Origin: Heterodera schachtii
Taxonomy: Eukaryota; Nematoda; Chromadorea; Rhabditida; Heteroderidae
Direction: 5' to 3'
NCBI GenBank assembly: GCA_023374025.1
Contig: SIJG01000017.1
Location: forward strand, 1,069,671-1,133,670
DNA: 64,000 bases
The notes beneath the pieces were generated by a model. That model was not told the origin of the DNA, did no database searches, and was given only the letters and a program-made list of their open reading frames with translations. The position numbers and the translations under genes were made by a program. How positions within the stretch are numbered: the stretch's first letter is position 1; every line of letters starts with the position of its first letter. This document shows positions 1 through 11,082 of this stretch, piece by piece.

Positions 1-1899
1 CATACGTTAATTCTTTTCTTTCAAATAGTTCATTTTCAGGGTCATTTTGCTCACACTATCCAGATAGACGCCGCCGTTTCTCGCCACGACATCCAATGCC
101 ATTCAAAGGGGCGTAAACTAAAGAAGAAACGGATAATGCTCGGGACCGGAGAAGAGGTCGACGTCGACCTAAACTCGATGGACTTCGATTCACCAGTGCT
201 TTGGATTAGGTTTAATTAAAAAAATTCGGTTTAAATGCTTTCTTACAATTAGAGTCGATCCCAATTTATTACTTTATCGTCAACTGTCAATCAACCAACC
301 GTTTTATCAGTGGGAACTTATGCTTCTCCATGAAAGGGATGTTCTAGCTCAACAACAAGCCATTGAAACACTTTGCCGTTTTTCCGAGCACAAAACAAAG
401 ATACTTTTGGAAGAGACAGTCCGAAACGACAAATTCTTTTACCGGTTGGTGGACTTTCATGGCATACGAAAAATTCTGTCTTCTAAATGAATTTTTGTTT
501 AAAGTTTATACTCTCTGAATGTTTTTTTCGTATTTTTGAAGCCCATACCTTCAACAACACCATGTGTCTTTTCTGTCTCTCCTCCTTTTACTTTTAAAAA
601 CTACTTTCAGAATTCGACGAGAGGCTGCCCACTGTCTTGTCCAAATTTACAACAGTCTCCCCGAAAGCCGTCTTGGCGAGTCTCCCCCACTCATCGATTA
701 CTTTCGCCAGAATTTTGGGAGTAAAACTTCGCCTGACATTCCATTACCAAATAATTACGCGGCCACTTCCTCCAACCTTCAGAACAATTTGCTTGGACAA
801 GTTCACTCATTAACTGAGTTCACGCCGAAAACACTTCATCTTAGGCTTTGCCCGCTGCTATTGGCTCAATTCGAGGCCAAGACGGAAGAGAGTGTCCGGA
901 ATACGTGTTGGATTTCATCATCAACCTGATTAGGCTCAATGACAACAGCACTAACCGGTCATTTTTCGCTTTCTAAAATTCATCCGTTTTTGCTTTAGTT
1001 ATTCTGACGATTACTACAGAGGAGCACTGATCCACGCACTTGGTAAAAGAAGGGATTTAAGGTTTTTTAATTTGAGAACAAAAGGCAAAACTTTGACAAT
1101 GTCTGAACGGACTGTTGAACAACCCAATTGTTTGTCGGTTCATGCGCGTGGTGTGCTGAGGGAAGTTACGCATGCGCTTAACATGGACACGATGAGGCCA
1201 AGCTTCGGCCGAATTATCAGCATTCACTGCATTCAAGTGCTTTACGAAGTAAATAATTGAATCGTTGCAAAAAAGAAAATCGACTAATCATTATTTTTTT
1301 AATCAAGTTGCAAAAACTTCGCCATCTCCCAATCGACACGGATATTTTCTGGAAGTTTGGCCAGTGCAAAGGCATTTATGCACCGGTGAGCAATAATTAT
1401 TTAGTCTTTTTGTATGTTGTTGGTTTGTTAAGTTGCGGCTCACTGCGTTGGCGTGCCTTGTGGCAATGATCAGACGAAGTCGAAATCAATCATTCATCGG
1501 CACGATTCTTCGGTGAGTCGATCGTTGGGTGCGATTACCCAAATTAGCATTTAGCCTCGTCGAATTGGTTGCAAATGATCCCGATCCATTTGTTCGTCAT
1601 TCTGTGGCTCAACGGCTTTGTGTTAACCCGCCTTTTGAATGGACCGAAAAGTGATATACCTTCCTTAATAATTATTTTAATTTGGCTGTATAGCACTTTA
1701 TATCCATTGAATACAAAACGTTTGGCCGACCTTTTGTGGGGGATAATCTCGGATGTTCGGACTGTGAGTTGCATAATAATTAATTCTTCGTGCATTTTTG
1801 TTTTTCATCTGATAGGAAACACGAATTCGAACTTCTCTTACCGATCTCTACTTTACTCTTTACGGGTCTGGAATACCGAGCAACTTTTCTTCTTTTTAA
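1..1899 (+). CDS. taf-2: TAF2, TFIID subunit 2 (3' part)
   Basis: C-terminal part of the largest TFIID subunit, which helps TFIID recognise core promoters in the nucleus. The gene enters from the left edge. The first exon (about 40-210) encodes an HSK-x-KKK stretch followed by GTGEEVDVDLNSMD and SPVLWIR, typical of the end of the TAF2 aminopeptidase-like region. The next exon has HERDVLAQQQAIETLCRF, the start of the TAF2 helical-repeat region. Later exons carry YSDDYYRGALIHALG (about 1000-1045), HLPIDTDIFWKF (about 1325) and NDPDPFVRHSVAQRL (about 1575). The last exon (from about 1811) encodes LTDLYFTLYG and stops with TAA at 1897-1899. Introns are short with GT-AG ends. I read no stop or frameshift inside the exons. 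The N-terminal half lies outside the window. Confidence 0.9.
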
Positions 1900-1943
1900 A
1901 TTTATTTTTGTTATTGTACATTTTTTGAATAAATATTTTCTTG

Positions 1944-2026
1944 CATATGAACTGATGATGGTTGGAATTGCATATGAACCGATGATGGTTGGAATTGCAT
2001 ATGAACTGATGATGGTTGGAATCTTG
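1944..2026. repeat. 27-bp tandem repeat, about three copies
   Basis: Three near-identical 27-bp units with the core GAACTGATGATGGTTGGAAT lie 45 bp after the TAF2 stop, probably in its 3' UTR or flank. The middle copy has one T-to-C change (GAACCGATG). I see no protein role. Confidence 0.85.
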
Positions 2027-2039
2027 TATGTAGCACCAA

Positions 2040-2614
2040 ACCCAAATTAAAATTTTTTGAAACTAAGTAAATTACCAATGAAAAAATCGCAACAATGCAC
2101 TGCAAATTATAATTAGTGCAGTCTTGAATTTAACGATAATTAATGAAATTCACTGAAATAAAAAACAATTTTTTTTTTTATAAAAAACATTTTGAAAATT
2201 GCACTCATTTTTCTTAATTCATAAATCCACAAATTCTCGATGGCATCGCCAATCTGCACCACTGGCCCCCAAAAATCTACTAAAATTTGCAAAAAATAGA
2301 CAATTTTGGTGAAGTAGGTATGTACCTATATTAAAAAATATTGCAAAAATTTACATTTTTTCACCGTCAGACATTTATAGATACCGCCAGACCAAAAACT
2401 CTTTTTCTTAAAAATTGGCTGAAACCGGGATTCCCGGAAAAACGGGAGCCTCGTCCCGGGTTCCATCCCGATCCATTTTCCAAGTCCCGTTCATTTCAAA
2501 ATTCCGGTCTCTAGTTCAAATAGTATCCTGTCTCATAATTGACGTTTCATAAATTTTTAAATGATCTATAATTTATATTTATTATTAAAGCAAAAGATTT
2601 GCCCGATTTTATTA
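2040..2614. other. TAF2-CSN1 intergenic region with a dispersed repeat
   Basis: AT-rich spacer with no gene recognised. Positions about 2420-2515 hold a GC-rich block (GGGATTCCCGGAAAAACGGG, then CCCGATCCATTTTCC and TTCATTTCAAAATTCCG). Pieces of it recur near 49300, 53500 and 58220, so it is a dispersed repeat. Confidence 0.6.
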
Positions 2615-4737
2615 ATGGATGACCACGAATTTATGGAGGGGATGGAGCAGGAAGATGAGGATGAGTTTATCGAAGAGCCAATGTCTGCTGATTTCGACTT
2701 AGGGAATATAAATGATCCAATTGGTGTTGACGAACCTATTAATCACGGTTATTCACTTGGTAAATATTGGTGAGAATTGATTTTCCAAATTCAGAAGTTC
2801 AACCGAAGCCTCCCACAGTTAACTCCGCTGGCATCGATTTGGATTCGCTTTCCAATGATTATACAGATTATGCTCTGATGAACAGGTTTCTTTGAGACTG
2901 AGCTTTTGCAGTTAAGTGGACCATGAAAAACGATAGGTGGGGTGCTTTTATTTAAAAAAATAATTTAAAAACGTCACCCTGTGGGTTTTCACCAAGTCCA
3001 TTAAACTGCAAAAGTGCCCCATTTACTAATTGTCAGCACAAAACCCTTTTCCCTTTCTGGCTGTTGTTCATTGCCGACGTTTGTCCGCCGCTTAAAGTTG
3101 AAGCCTTGAAAATGCTCATCACTTATGTCATTAAAGTTTGCACTTTTGCTTTAAATTGGTCTAATTAGTGTCAATTTTTGAAAACTCAAAATTGGTCGAT
3201 GCTTAGTGCCGCGTATCAGCGCGTGGAATCTGCGAAGGCGAGCGGAATTCAGGGGGTAGAGAGCATCCCGGAATTGGACAGGACTTGGGTGGAAGTTACC
3301 ACTGTGAAGGGCAACAGCCGATTGGAGGCACTGCTCGCCGAGTTCAAACGGCAGAAGGACGAGGCGGTTAAGGTATTATATTGTGGCACCAATCTGGTCG
3401 CAAATGGCACCAACACCTTCGAAAGGAGTCAATCAGACGTGCCCTTGAGGATTTGTTCCAGCAATACGTCCAAATGGGAAACTTGCAAGAAGCACTGAAG
3501 CTGTACGGGCGAGGGATGCGTGAATATTGCACCGCTCCCAACCAAATCGTACAGGTGCCTTAGACACGGTCAAATAAATGTTATGAAACAGCCACTTTAA
3601 GATGCTCATCAATTGGATTAGCGTTACAGTTTATGCCGAGCAATGGTCCAAACTTTTTGTTCTGTTGCCACAAGCCGAACGTGCAATTGCCGAAATAATT
3701 GAGCGAGAGAATACGCCCACTTCTGCCACCTTGGCCAACCCATACACACAAATGCAAAGTGGCAGTAAAGTTGGGAACAAAAGCCACAAGGATTTCGTGC
3801 TTAGTTCAAAGGCCAAAATTTTGGCAGTTACTGGTTTGGCCAACTTGCAGGACAAGAAGTTCAAAGAAGCCGCCGAAAAATTTATGACAGTTAGTTCAAC
3901 TGACAATGAGTTTGGATTCCGTTTCAAAGTGTGCTTGTTTAAGGTCGACTTGGATGTGCTCAATTATCCTCAGCTGCTTTCTGCTAGTGATGTGGCGGTG
4001 TATGGTGTTATGGTGAAAAATTATCTATTTTATGAAGTAATTTGACTGAATTTTCAGTGTGCGTTGGCAACTTTCAATCGGTCGGAGCTGAAGGAACGCG
4101 TTCTTGGATCGAACTTGTTTAGGAAATCTCTCGAATCGGAACCAAAGCTGATCGAATTATTACAAAAATTCTGTAAAAGTCAGTTCGGCGTTTGTTTGGA
4201 CATTCTCCACGAATTGCGAGACCAGGTTGTCAACAGAAAAATGAGTTTTAACATAACGTTTGTTCGCTTTTGATTTCATTTTCAATTCTTTAGCTTCTTC
4301 TCAATATTTATTTGGCACCTCACATCAACGTCCTTTACATTTCTATTCGCCAAAGTGCCATCATTCAATATTTTGACTCATATTTCACGGCTGATATCAC
4401 TCAAATGGCAGTTGAATTTAGGACGACTGCAGAGCAGGTAATATTTTTTCTCAGTTCAAATGTGAATTTTTCTCCTATATTTTAGATGGAGTCGGAATTG
4501 GTCACCCTTATCGAGCGTGGCCAACTGAAGGCAAAGATTGATTCCTATAACAAAGTGCTTCATGCCAAATTCTCTGACAATCGCACCGACACTTATGATC
4601 GGTGCGCATTTTTGTCATTTTTTAATTATTATTATTTTTAAAGGATTATGGCATTGCGCAAGCAGTTTGACCACAGGATTAATGCCATCCTTCTCCGTGC
4701 CGCAATTTTGAACCATAGGATTTACGAACAGAAGTGA
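2615..4737 (+). CDS. csn-1: COP9 signalosome subunit 1 (CSN1/GPS1)
   Basis: Subunit 1 of the COP9 signalosome, the nuclear and cytoplasmic complex that removes NEDD8 from cullins and so controls cullin-RING ubiquitin ligases. I chose the ATG at 2615 because it opens an acidic N-terminus (MDDHEFMEGMEQEDEDEFIE), as in CSN1 proteins. Later exons encode FIADVCPPLKVEALKML (about 3070-3115), GNLQEALKLYGRGMREYC (about 3478-3530), a tetratricopeptide-like stretch with WSKLFVLLPQAERAIAE, and the C-terminal PCI region: TFNRSELKERVLG (4071-), APHINVLYISIRQSAIIQYF, DITQMAVEFRTT, then INAILLRAAILNHRIYEQK before TGA at 4735-4737. About eight or nine exons are implied, with small GT-AG introns. L28 follows 180 bp downstream on the same strand. 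Confidence 0.9.
2903..3018. repeat. Small imperfect inverted repeat in a CSN1 intron
   Basis: The left arm CTTTTGCAGTTAAGTGGACC (2903-2922) is mirrored by CAAGTCCATTAAACTGCAAAAG (about 2993-3014) with a few mismatches. The roughly 115-bp structure fills much of the CSN1 intron between about 2887 and 3050. It looks like a small foldback element. I found no target-site duplication. Confidence 0.55.
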
Positions 4738-4917
4738 TGCAAACGCTCAATAATTATTATGTATTGTCTCCACATGCTTTATTTTGTTTTCTTTCTTTTA
4801 AATTATGCGGCAAAATGGACTTTTGTTTTAAGAAAGTTTTTTCTTATTACTATTTTTAAAATATTTTCCTTTGAAAATATAATTAATTATTTTTGCTGAA
4901 ATATTGTAGACATTCAA

Positions 4918-5804
4918 ATGGTTTACTACAACAACGCATCCAGCTACATTCAGGTAAGGAACGGTACACAGCTTGTTTTGTGCTTTATCATTTGTTCTCT
5001 TAGTGGCAAGTCATCCGCAAAAACAGTGCCTTCCTCAAACGTCAGCGTGGCATCCCGAAACACTTCAGCACTGAGCCGTTCAACATGGCGCGTCTGAACA
5101 GCATTCGACACAACGGAATGATCAACAAAAAGGCGGTGGACATTTCTGCTGCGAAGGACGGCAAAGGGGTGGTTATGAGTGTAAAGAAGCACAAAAATGT
5201 GGCGAAACCATTGCAGGTGAGACTGAATTTACTTTTCCGGTTTATTGTTGGCTCAGTTGTTTTATGATTCTAATGAATGATTAGTTTCTTAGGTTATAAC
5301 TTTTTTTTTACTTGGTCAATGTCTACTTTTTTAGGTAACAAATGAAAGCTTAAGGGTCTCAGGAATTTATAAATGCAAGAAAAGAGCAAATACTGAAAAT
5401 ATGAAGGGATTGAAACGAGAAAACACTATTTTAGAGTATAGTCAAAAATAATTTTTGTCTCTTTTGATTAGCTCATATATTTTAATTATACAAAAATTCT
5501 ATAGATTTAAGCTTTCGATTGATACCAGGAATATAGGCATTGACAAAGTAAGAAAAAAGTTATGGCCTAGGAAACTGAGGAGACTCATTGATTGGACGTG
5601 CCTTATTGCGTTAACATCAAACAGGCAGTTGCCAGCACAGCGTTGACAAGAGACAGTCGCCGGGTGATCTCCGCCGTCGGAAATGCGGTGGCCGCCTACA
5701 AACCGTCGCACGCGAAGCTGGCGCAGCGACGCGCCTCGCAAATCCTCCGCTCGCAGAAAACCAAGGCCAAACCAGCGACAGTGCGCAAAGGAAAGGCCGA
5801 ATGA
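4918..5804 (+). CDS. rpl-28: 60S ribosomal protein L28
   Basis: Structural protein of the large cytosolic ribosomal subunit. Three exons fit exactly: 4918-4953, 5004-5216 and 5625-5804, giving 142 residues, close to the usual 137-140. Exon 1 reads MVYYNNASSYIQ. Exon 2 carries WQVIRKNSAFLKRQRG and STEPFNMARLNSIRHNGMI, the L28 signature. Exon 3 has SHAKLAQRRASQILRSQK, then a basic tail ending GKAE. Intron 2 is long (408 bp) for such a gene. The start ATG lies 9 bp after an AG acceptor-like site (TATTGTAG at 4901-4908), which would suit trans-splicing. Confidence 0.95.
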
Positions 5805-6484
5805 ACGAAGGGATTTTGTGGCTGAGAGACCTTTAAATGATCGAAAAATGTTGTTGTTTTTGTTGAAATTAATTGAAAAAGAACCGTTCCCGTGGGAAAT
5901 CTTTGTTGTTATACTGTTTGGCATTTAATGAGATTGTTATCTATTCGATGATTGGCAATGGGGAGGGACTCCGGTTGGGGTCAACTGGCTCCATAGAATA
6001 CAAACATGGACTGGCTCATCACCAAAAAAGATTAAAAATTTACTTTTTCTTTTTAATGATTTACAATCATACGGACAATTGTCAAACTCCATTCGTCACG
6101 CTCTTTGGACTTGGTGGTTGGTTGAGATTAAATGGCATTGAGGGACGGTCCCAGAACTAGGTGGCCTGTGCCCGAATACACCCCCCCCCCCCCCCCTCAA
6201 TATGAGACAGTCTCTGATTTTGGTTTAAATTTGAACTCATTTTGGGTTCGTTTATTTTGCTGAAGAAAAATTAGTCAATTTGTACTTTTTTTATTGCATG
6301 TTTTGCTTGAACTTAAGACAGCAGTGTTCGGAAACCATGTCCTTGTTTAATTCTCAGACCGAAAAAATTTGATAACACCAAGAGAATTGAGCTAGATTTC
6401 TAAATTCACACATTCTCTAACAGCAAGATTAAAAAGGACCATTCGACTCAATATTGGCGATAACATTTTATCCCTTTAATAATA
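5805..6484. other. RPL28-LMO4 spacer with C17 run
   Basis: No gene recognised. The spacer contains a run of about 17 cytosines near 6181-6197, flanked by a sequence (AGAACTAGGTGGCC) that resembles part of the PGAP2 intron near 22020 in inverse orientation, possibly a decayed dispersed repeat. Confidence 0.4.
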
Positions 6485-7154
6485 ATGATTTATTGTGCTG
6501 AATGTGAAAATCCAATTGCTGGAAATTGGTGCCTTTATGCGATAAGCCGTTATTGGCACGAAGAATGCCTCAGGGTAAGAAAGGACCGACAGAAAAAGGA
6601 AACAATTAATTGGGTCATTTTATGTAAAATTGAAGTGCGTTTGCTGCGAGTGTCGTCTTGTTGATCAGCAGAATGACCATTTCTTCTTCAGAGATGGGCT
6701 GTGTCTGTGCGCTTGGCATTGTCAGTTTTCCTTTCCCCCTCTCAATTTGCTTATTTGTCACCCCTTCGGAATTTGCTCATTTGTCACCCCCTCGGGATTT
6801 GCTCATTTGTCACCCCTTCTGCTGTATTTTTTTTTGCTCATTTGTCAGATGTCCGTCTCTTCGGCCGTGGCGGCGTTTGCCATTTGTGCGCTGGCCAAAT
6901 CGGCTCGTCCGAGTGGGTGCTCAGTGTTTGCCGTGGTCACACTTACGAAAAGTGCGTTTTCCATTTGCAATGTTTCGCGTGCGCCGAATGCAATGGCCGG
7001 TGGGCTCATTCATTGGTTCAAATTTTGCTTAATGATAAATCATTTGAGTTTCTGTGTTGGCGATCCGTTCATTTTTTCTGCCGATGGAATGATTTTTTGT
7101 AAAGGACACTTTCAACAAAAGGAAGAACAACAACAAATGAACCCAAATAAATAA
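6485..7154 (+). CDS. LIM-only protein, LMO4-like
   Basis: Nuclear adaptor made of two LIM zinc-binding domains and little else; LMO proteins bridge LDB1-type cofactors and transcription factors. Four exons join in phase: 6485-6574, 6636-6720, 6849-6999 and 7049-7154 (143 residues). LIM1 starts MIYCAECENPI and carries YWHEECLRCVCCECRL. The join of exons 2 and 3 restores AWHYVRLFG, matching the linker of LMO4 (NDYIRLFG). LIM2 has CHLCAGQIGSSEWV, FHLQCFACAEC and, after exon 4, GDPFIFSADGMIFCKGHF. A short Gln-rich tail follows. The stop lies only 4 bp from the stop of the opposing GPCR. Tandem copies of the acceptor region fill intron 2. LMO4 is the closest family member I recognise; the exact orthologue is uncertain. 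Confidence 0.88.
6747..6848 (+). repeat. Intronic minisatellite made of splice-acceptor-like units
   Basis: Four diverged units of about 25-28 bp sharing TTTGCTCATTTGTCACC (the first reads TTATTTGTCACC) fill LMO4-like intron 2. The last unit ends GCTCATTTGTCAG and is the real 3' splice site at 6848. The earlier units read GTCACC, so lack the acceptor AG. Confidence 0.8.
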
Positions 7155-7158
7155 ATAT

Positions 7159-9370
7159 TCATTGGAACAAATTGTCCGAAAAATCGTTGAGATGTCGCGG
7201 CTTCAGACAATAACACTCCAACAGTTTAAGTGCCGTCGGCATAAGCCTTTTACGCATCTGAGCAAAAGTTGAGACGAATAGTCAAAAACCATAAGCATTT
7301 TAACGACCTGTGGGCTGTTGAAAATGTAAACGTAGAAAAGGATGGCGTGGTGTGTGTACAACAGCACGTGGGCAGCAAAACTCAAGTTGATCTGAAAAGA
7401 CGGAGTGTTAACGAACTCGAGAGTCTCGAAATGTTGGTTAGCCTCGGTAATTTCGCATTCCATTTGGGTGCCTTTGACTGATTTACCTGTTCACTGATGA
7501 CGAAAAATTGGATGGAAATTCGGTAGACATAATTAGGAAGGTTGAGGACGATGAACACTGTGGTGACAACCAAAAGCGACCGGGTGAGCTCTGACAGTCA
7601 AACGATCAACAGAAATGGCAGGGAAAAGAGAAGGGACTTACGGAGGTCAGTGTATCTGAAGAGAGAGAGAGAGAGAGAGAGAGGGCAAAACACGGTTTGA
7701 GGAGCAAAGTTGAATGGCACTCGTCCTTGGATGTCCCCCCCCCCCCCATTTCCCACCTCAGATTGTGCCGTTTCAGTTTTTGTCTATTGGCCGCGTTGGT
7801 TACTTCGAGGCGATTGGCCGCTTTTGCACGGCCGGCAACGGAAAGTCCATCGTTTTCTTTGGAGGAGCCCATCCGAAATAAACTTGCCCTGAGGGGGGGG
7901 GGGGGGAATGGATGCGTTTCAATTGATTAATCTGTCATGGACAACTCGCAAACTAATATGATCATTCAATGAGGAAAGGGTTCAACAACGTCATCATTCA
8001 TTTGGCTTCGCCCACTTGGAAATCTTCACGGATTTGATCGTGTGCTGTTGGGGTCCACCGGTGGAGTATACGGTATCCGCCGTATTGAAGGATACGGTCG
8101 GCGAGCTTGGAATTCTCTTCAGATGGTCGCGCAATTTGAGAATGACGAACAGATTAGAGAAGATGATGATCACGGACGGGAGAATCATGCAAAAGATAGT
8201 CTCAAGCAGCGAAAAAGACTTAAAGGGTCGATGGAAATGAAAATGGCAAAACAAAAAAAAAACGAAATGCCAAACGCACGTGGTAAACGCCCTCATAGTC
8301 GGCCTTAAGAGGGAAAGGAAATTGGGCAAAAGAAAGGCATTTGGGAGGGACATTTATTTCTGATTTCTCTATACAATTGGACACGACTTAAACTCACATT
8401 AATGTCGCACTCGCCAAATTCGTTAATTTCAGCAACAAAAACTATCCTAAAGAGGGAGGGGGGAAGTGAATATAATTTCCAAAAAGTGGCTCAGATTAAT
8501 TAAAAGTGTCCCAAAATTCAAATGGACACTTTTTGGTGTAAAAGTGACCAAAGGTTGGCGAGACCGCTGAGAATGAGCAGAAAAAGGACGTGTCGCTTGG
8601 CATTGACCACCGAACGACGACAGCTGACCCGGTAAAGCAGCGTAAGTCGCTCAAAACCGACCAAAACAATCAGCCAAACGCTGGCGAAATCGCAGAAGTG
8701 GGCTGGACAAAGAGAGAAGCATTTAAAACGCAATTAGGGGGACGAACCGAGAAAAGTGGCACTTTTGCACAGAAACATGGAGTGCTACCAAAAGATTTGT
8801 CAATTTTATTGGCACATTATTAGCCGTGCCACCTGCTCATTTTGCCCTGTGATAAAGCCTTCTTCCACCCAAAAAGAACTGACAAATGCGGGAAAGGTCA
8901 AATTATTAGGGAATTGGCACAGAAATTACAGAAGAGAGAGCAGAAAAACGGAGGACATTAGAGAGAGGGTCAGCAGATAAATGCTGGAGGGCAGCTTCTG
9001 GAAGATGCGATTTGAGCTTAAGCAATTCATTAATTCAATTAAAAGTGTTTCAACAAAAGCAAAAGAGCAGACAAAAGGCAACAAAGCACTGACCGAATAA
9101 GTACGACGACCATGCAATTTCTGAATTATAAACTAACAAATAAATGGCCAAGGGGGGGGGACGAAACTGAGTAACTCACCCAGTCAAGCCGACAACACAA
9201 CACAACGGCATATAGGAGAGGTAACTGAAGAGAAGAACAGTTAATGAGCCCTGCCCCGAAAGAGAAGGGGGCGGGGTAATTGATCAGTTACATATGTACG
9301 GAATGACATTAGTGATAAATTCGGTGCCGTGAACTTACAGAATTGAAACAAAACTCTGATCTTCGACCAT
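7159..9370 (-). CDS. Class A (rhodopsin-like) G-protein-coupled receptor
   Basis: Seven-transmembrane receptor, probably peptide-type, of the plasma membrane; ligand unknown. Exons on the minus strand: 9370-9339, 9224-9180, 9120-9094, 9016-8930, about 8878-8816, 8702-8528, 8446-8398, 8218-8030, 7588-7487, 7391-7308 and 7257-7159. TM1 is rebuilt across three exons and ends LTGNCMVVVLIR (the GN motif). TM2 is PSSIYLLTLSLMSSVFLL, with an extracellular loop W (SFWVEEG). TM3 is CDFASVWLIVLVGFERLT, with FERL in place of DRY. Loop 2 holds EFGECDIN. TM5 is SVIIIFSNLFVILKL. TM6 is LTRSLLVVTTVFIVLNLP. TM7 ends YIFNSPQ, followed by MRKRLMPTALKL. The protein is about 317 residues. One junction (8816 to 8702) is out of phase by one base. 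The start is tentative: the frame stays open upstream of 9370. Confidence 0.82.
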
Positions 9371-10805
9371 TCCAAGTTGTTCCGTCTCAGAAGGAAAGGC
9401 AGTGCTGATTGCGAACGAAATTACAATGAAAGGAGGAGATGAACTTGGTAAGTGAGAGAAAAGTGAGTCGTACGGTCAATGAGGGGCAGCAGGAAATGGG
9501 GGGATGGAGACGAGGGAGGAGCGGAGGAACTCAACATTGACACGACGGAGTGGTGGGCGTAGGGAGGGGGAGTATTGTCACCGCAGGCAACGGAGGGATT
9601 AATAAGCAAATGATGACGCTGGGAGGGCGCCGAGAGATAATTAGAGGGAAGGATGAGAAATAAGGCACAAAGCAGGCGATTTACACAATGAAACGAGCGG
9701 GCAGCAGCAGCAGGAGGAAAAGGGGGGGGGGAAGACATAAAAGAAGCCGCAAAAGTTATTAAAAGTCTCTAAAACAATGCACCTGACGATGATCCCCTCG
9801 GCGGGTGGGGAAAAGCGGAAAACACAAAGAAATAATGGGCTGGGAATTGCTAGGTTAGCACTTTAAAAGAGGGAACACATGAAAAAGAGAGAACAATCGA
9901 AACAGACGAACAGAGGGAGCGATGAAGTATGAAAAAAGTGAATTTGGCATAAAAATATGCGTAATTTAGCAAGTAAACGGCGAAAGGGTAAGAAAATAAA
10001 GGGTGTGGAGAGAGGCAAGTGGAAAGGACAAATTTTGCGAAATAACAGAGAGTAAGAGAGGGCGGGGGGAGAACAGAGAACGGAGCCAAGAGGTAAAACT
10101 TCTAAATTTTAATATTTCCTAAATATGCAAACTACAAACAGGAGTGTTTTGCGAGCGAGAATTTGAGAATCATCAAAACAAAACATTGAAAAGGTGCTAA
10201 TTTGTAAGAGATGATAAAAGCCAAATTAAAAAAAAAATCCGGAATTTTACATACATACTTCTTTGCTGATCTGGCAAAAAAGTTTTTTTGTTTGGATTCT
10301 TTCACTTCTCGTCTATAAAAACACCAAATTTTGCAGAAGGGGAGCACTTCCTTTTTTTCCGACTTTTTGTTTCTTCATCATCAACTTTCCATTTTATTGT
10401 TTAGTTCATTCAATTAATATACCTGTTTTTTTTCATGTTCAATATAATTTTGTATCATAATTCTAACTTTCTAAAGACTTAATGGTTTCCAATGATACCA
10501 AAATGGTATTTTCCGTATTAGGCGCTCGAAGCTTCCAGAATAAGACCCCCGAAAAGCCAAAAGGGGAGGAGGACCCTTTTGGCTTACAAATATGCAATTT
10601 TTAGTCATATTGGATTTGGGATCACTGATCAGAATTAACACCAATTTTGACCAATTCCTACCGAACCCTAACAAAAAGTTGAAAACTCGAACTTTTCTTT
10701 TCTTTTGTCCAAGTTGTCTTACGGATTCGGTATTGAAATACCAAGTCATGACCCCGAAAACTCCGGTGAACTTGTTTTCACGACATGACAAAAAATTTTC
10801 AAAAT
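9371..10805. other. Non-coding stretch between GPCR and HUWE1-like gene
   Basis: No supported exon. 9420-10100 is purine-rich on the + strand (long GGA/GAA tracts and several G8-G10 runs) and may be the GPCR promoter or 5' UTR. 10490-10790 contains low-complexity DNA with a diverged copy of the dispersed core repeat (CTGATCAGAATTAACACCAA and the AAAAAGTTGAAAACTCGAAC region near 10620-10700). Possible 5' exons of either neighbour could be hidden here. Confidence 0.5.
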
Positions 10806-11008
10806 GGTAATACTGTCGATGGTATAGTTATGGTACGCCCCCCCTTTTTTTGAAAAAGTTTTTTTGTTTTCAAAAGACATGAAAAAATTGGTCGAAATAG
10901 ATGCCGGATTCCTGATCAGCGACCCCGAAAACCCTAAAAACATGCTTACATGTCCTTTGAAAAAAACAAAGGGGGTGGGGGGTACCATATACCTTCGACA
11001 GTATTACC
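10806..11008. mobile_element. Foldback/MITE-like element, CGACAGT termini
   Basis: About 203 bp. The left end GGTAATACTGTCGATGGTAT is mirrored at the right by ATACCTTCGACAGTATTACC (one mismatch), and the inverted similarity runs on through the C7/G-rich blocks just inside. The centre holds the dispersed core (TTGGTCGAAATAGATGCCGG, then CCTGATCAGCGACCCCGAAA). It ends 75 bp before the first recognised exon of the HUWE1-like gene. No clear target-site duplication. Confidence 0.8.
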
Positions 11009-11082
11009 AAAAAACGTTATGGTACAAAAACTAAAGACTAATTAATAAGTTGATCAATAATCAGTGAATCATATTTTTGCAG

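Noticed and set aside
1944..2026. Coding tandem repeat (YELMMVGIA)
   Set aside because: TAF2 already stops at 1899 and the frame has no own start or support, so it is treated as a simple repeat.
9421..9738. Ser/Pro/Leu-rich reverse frame of 105 codons upstream of the GPCR
   Set aside because: No signal or receptor motif and it follows a purine-rich low-complexity tract; it could still hide a leader exon but cannot be supported.
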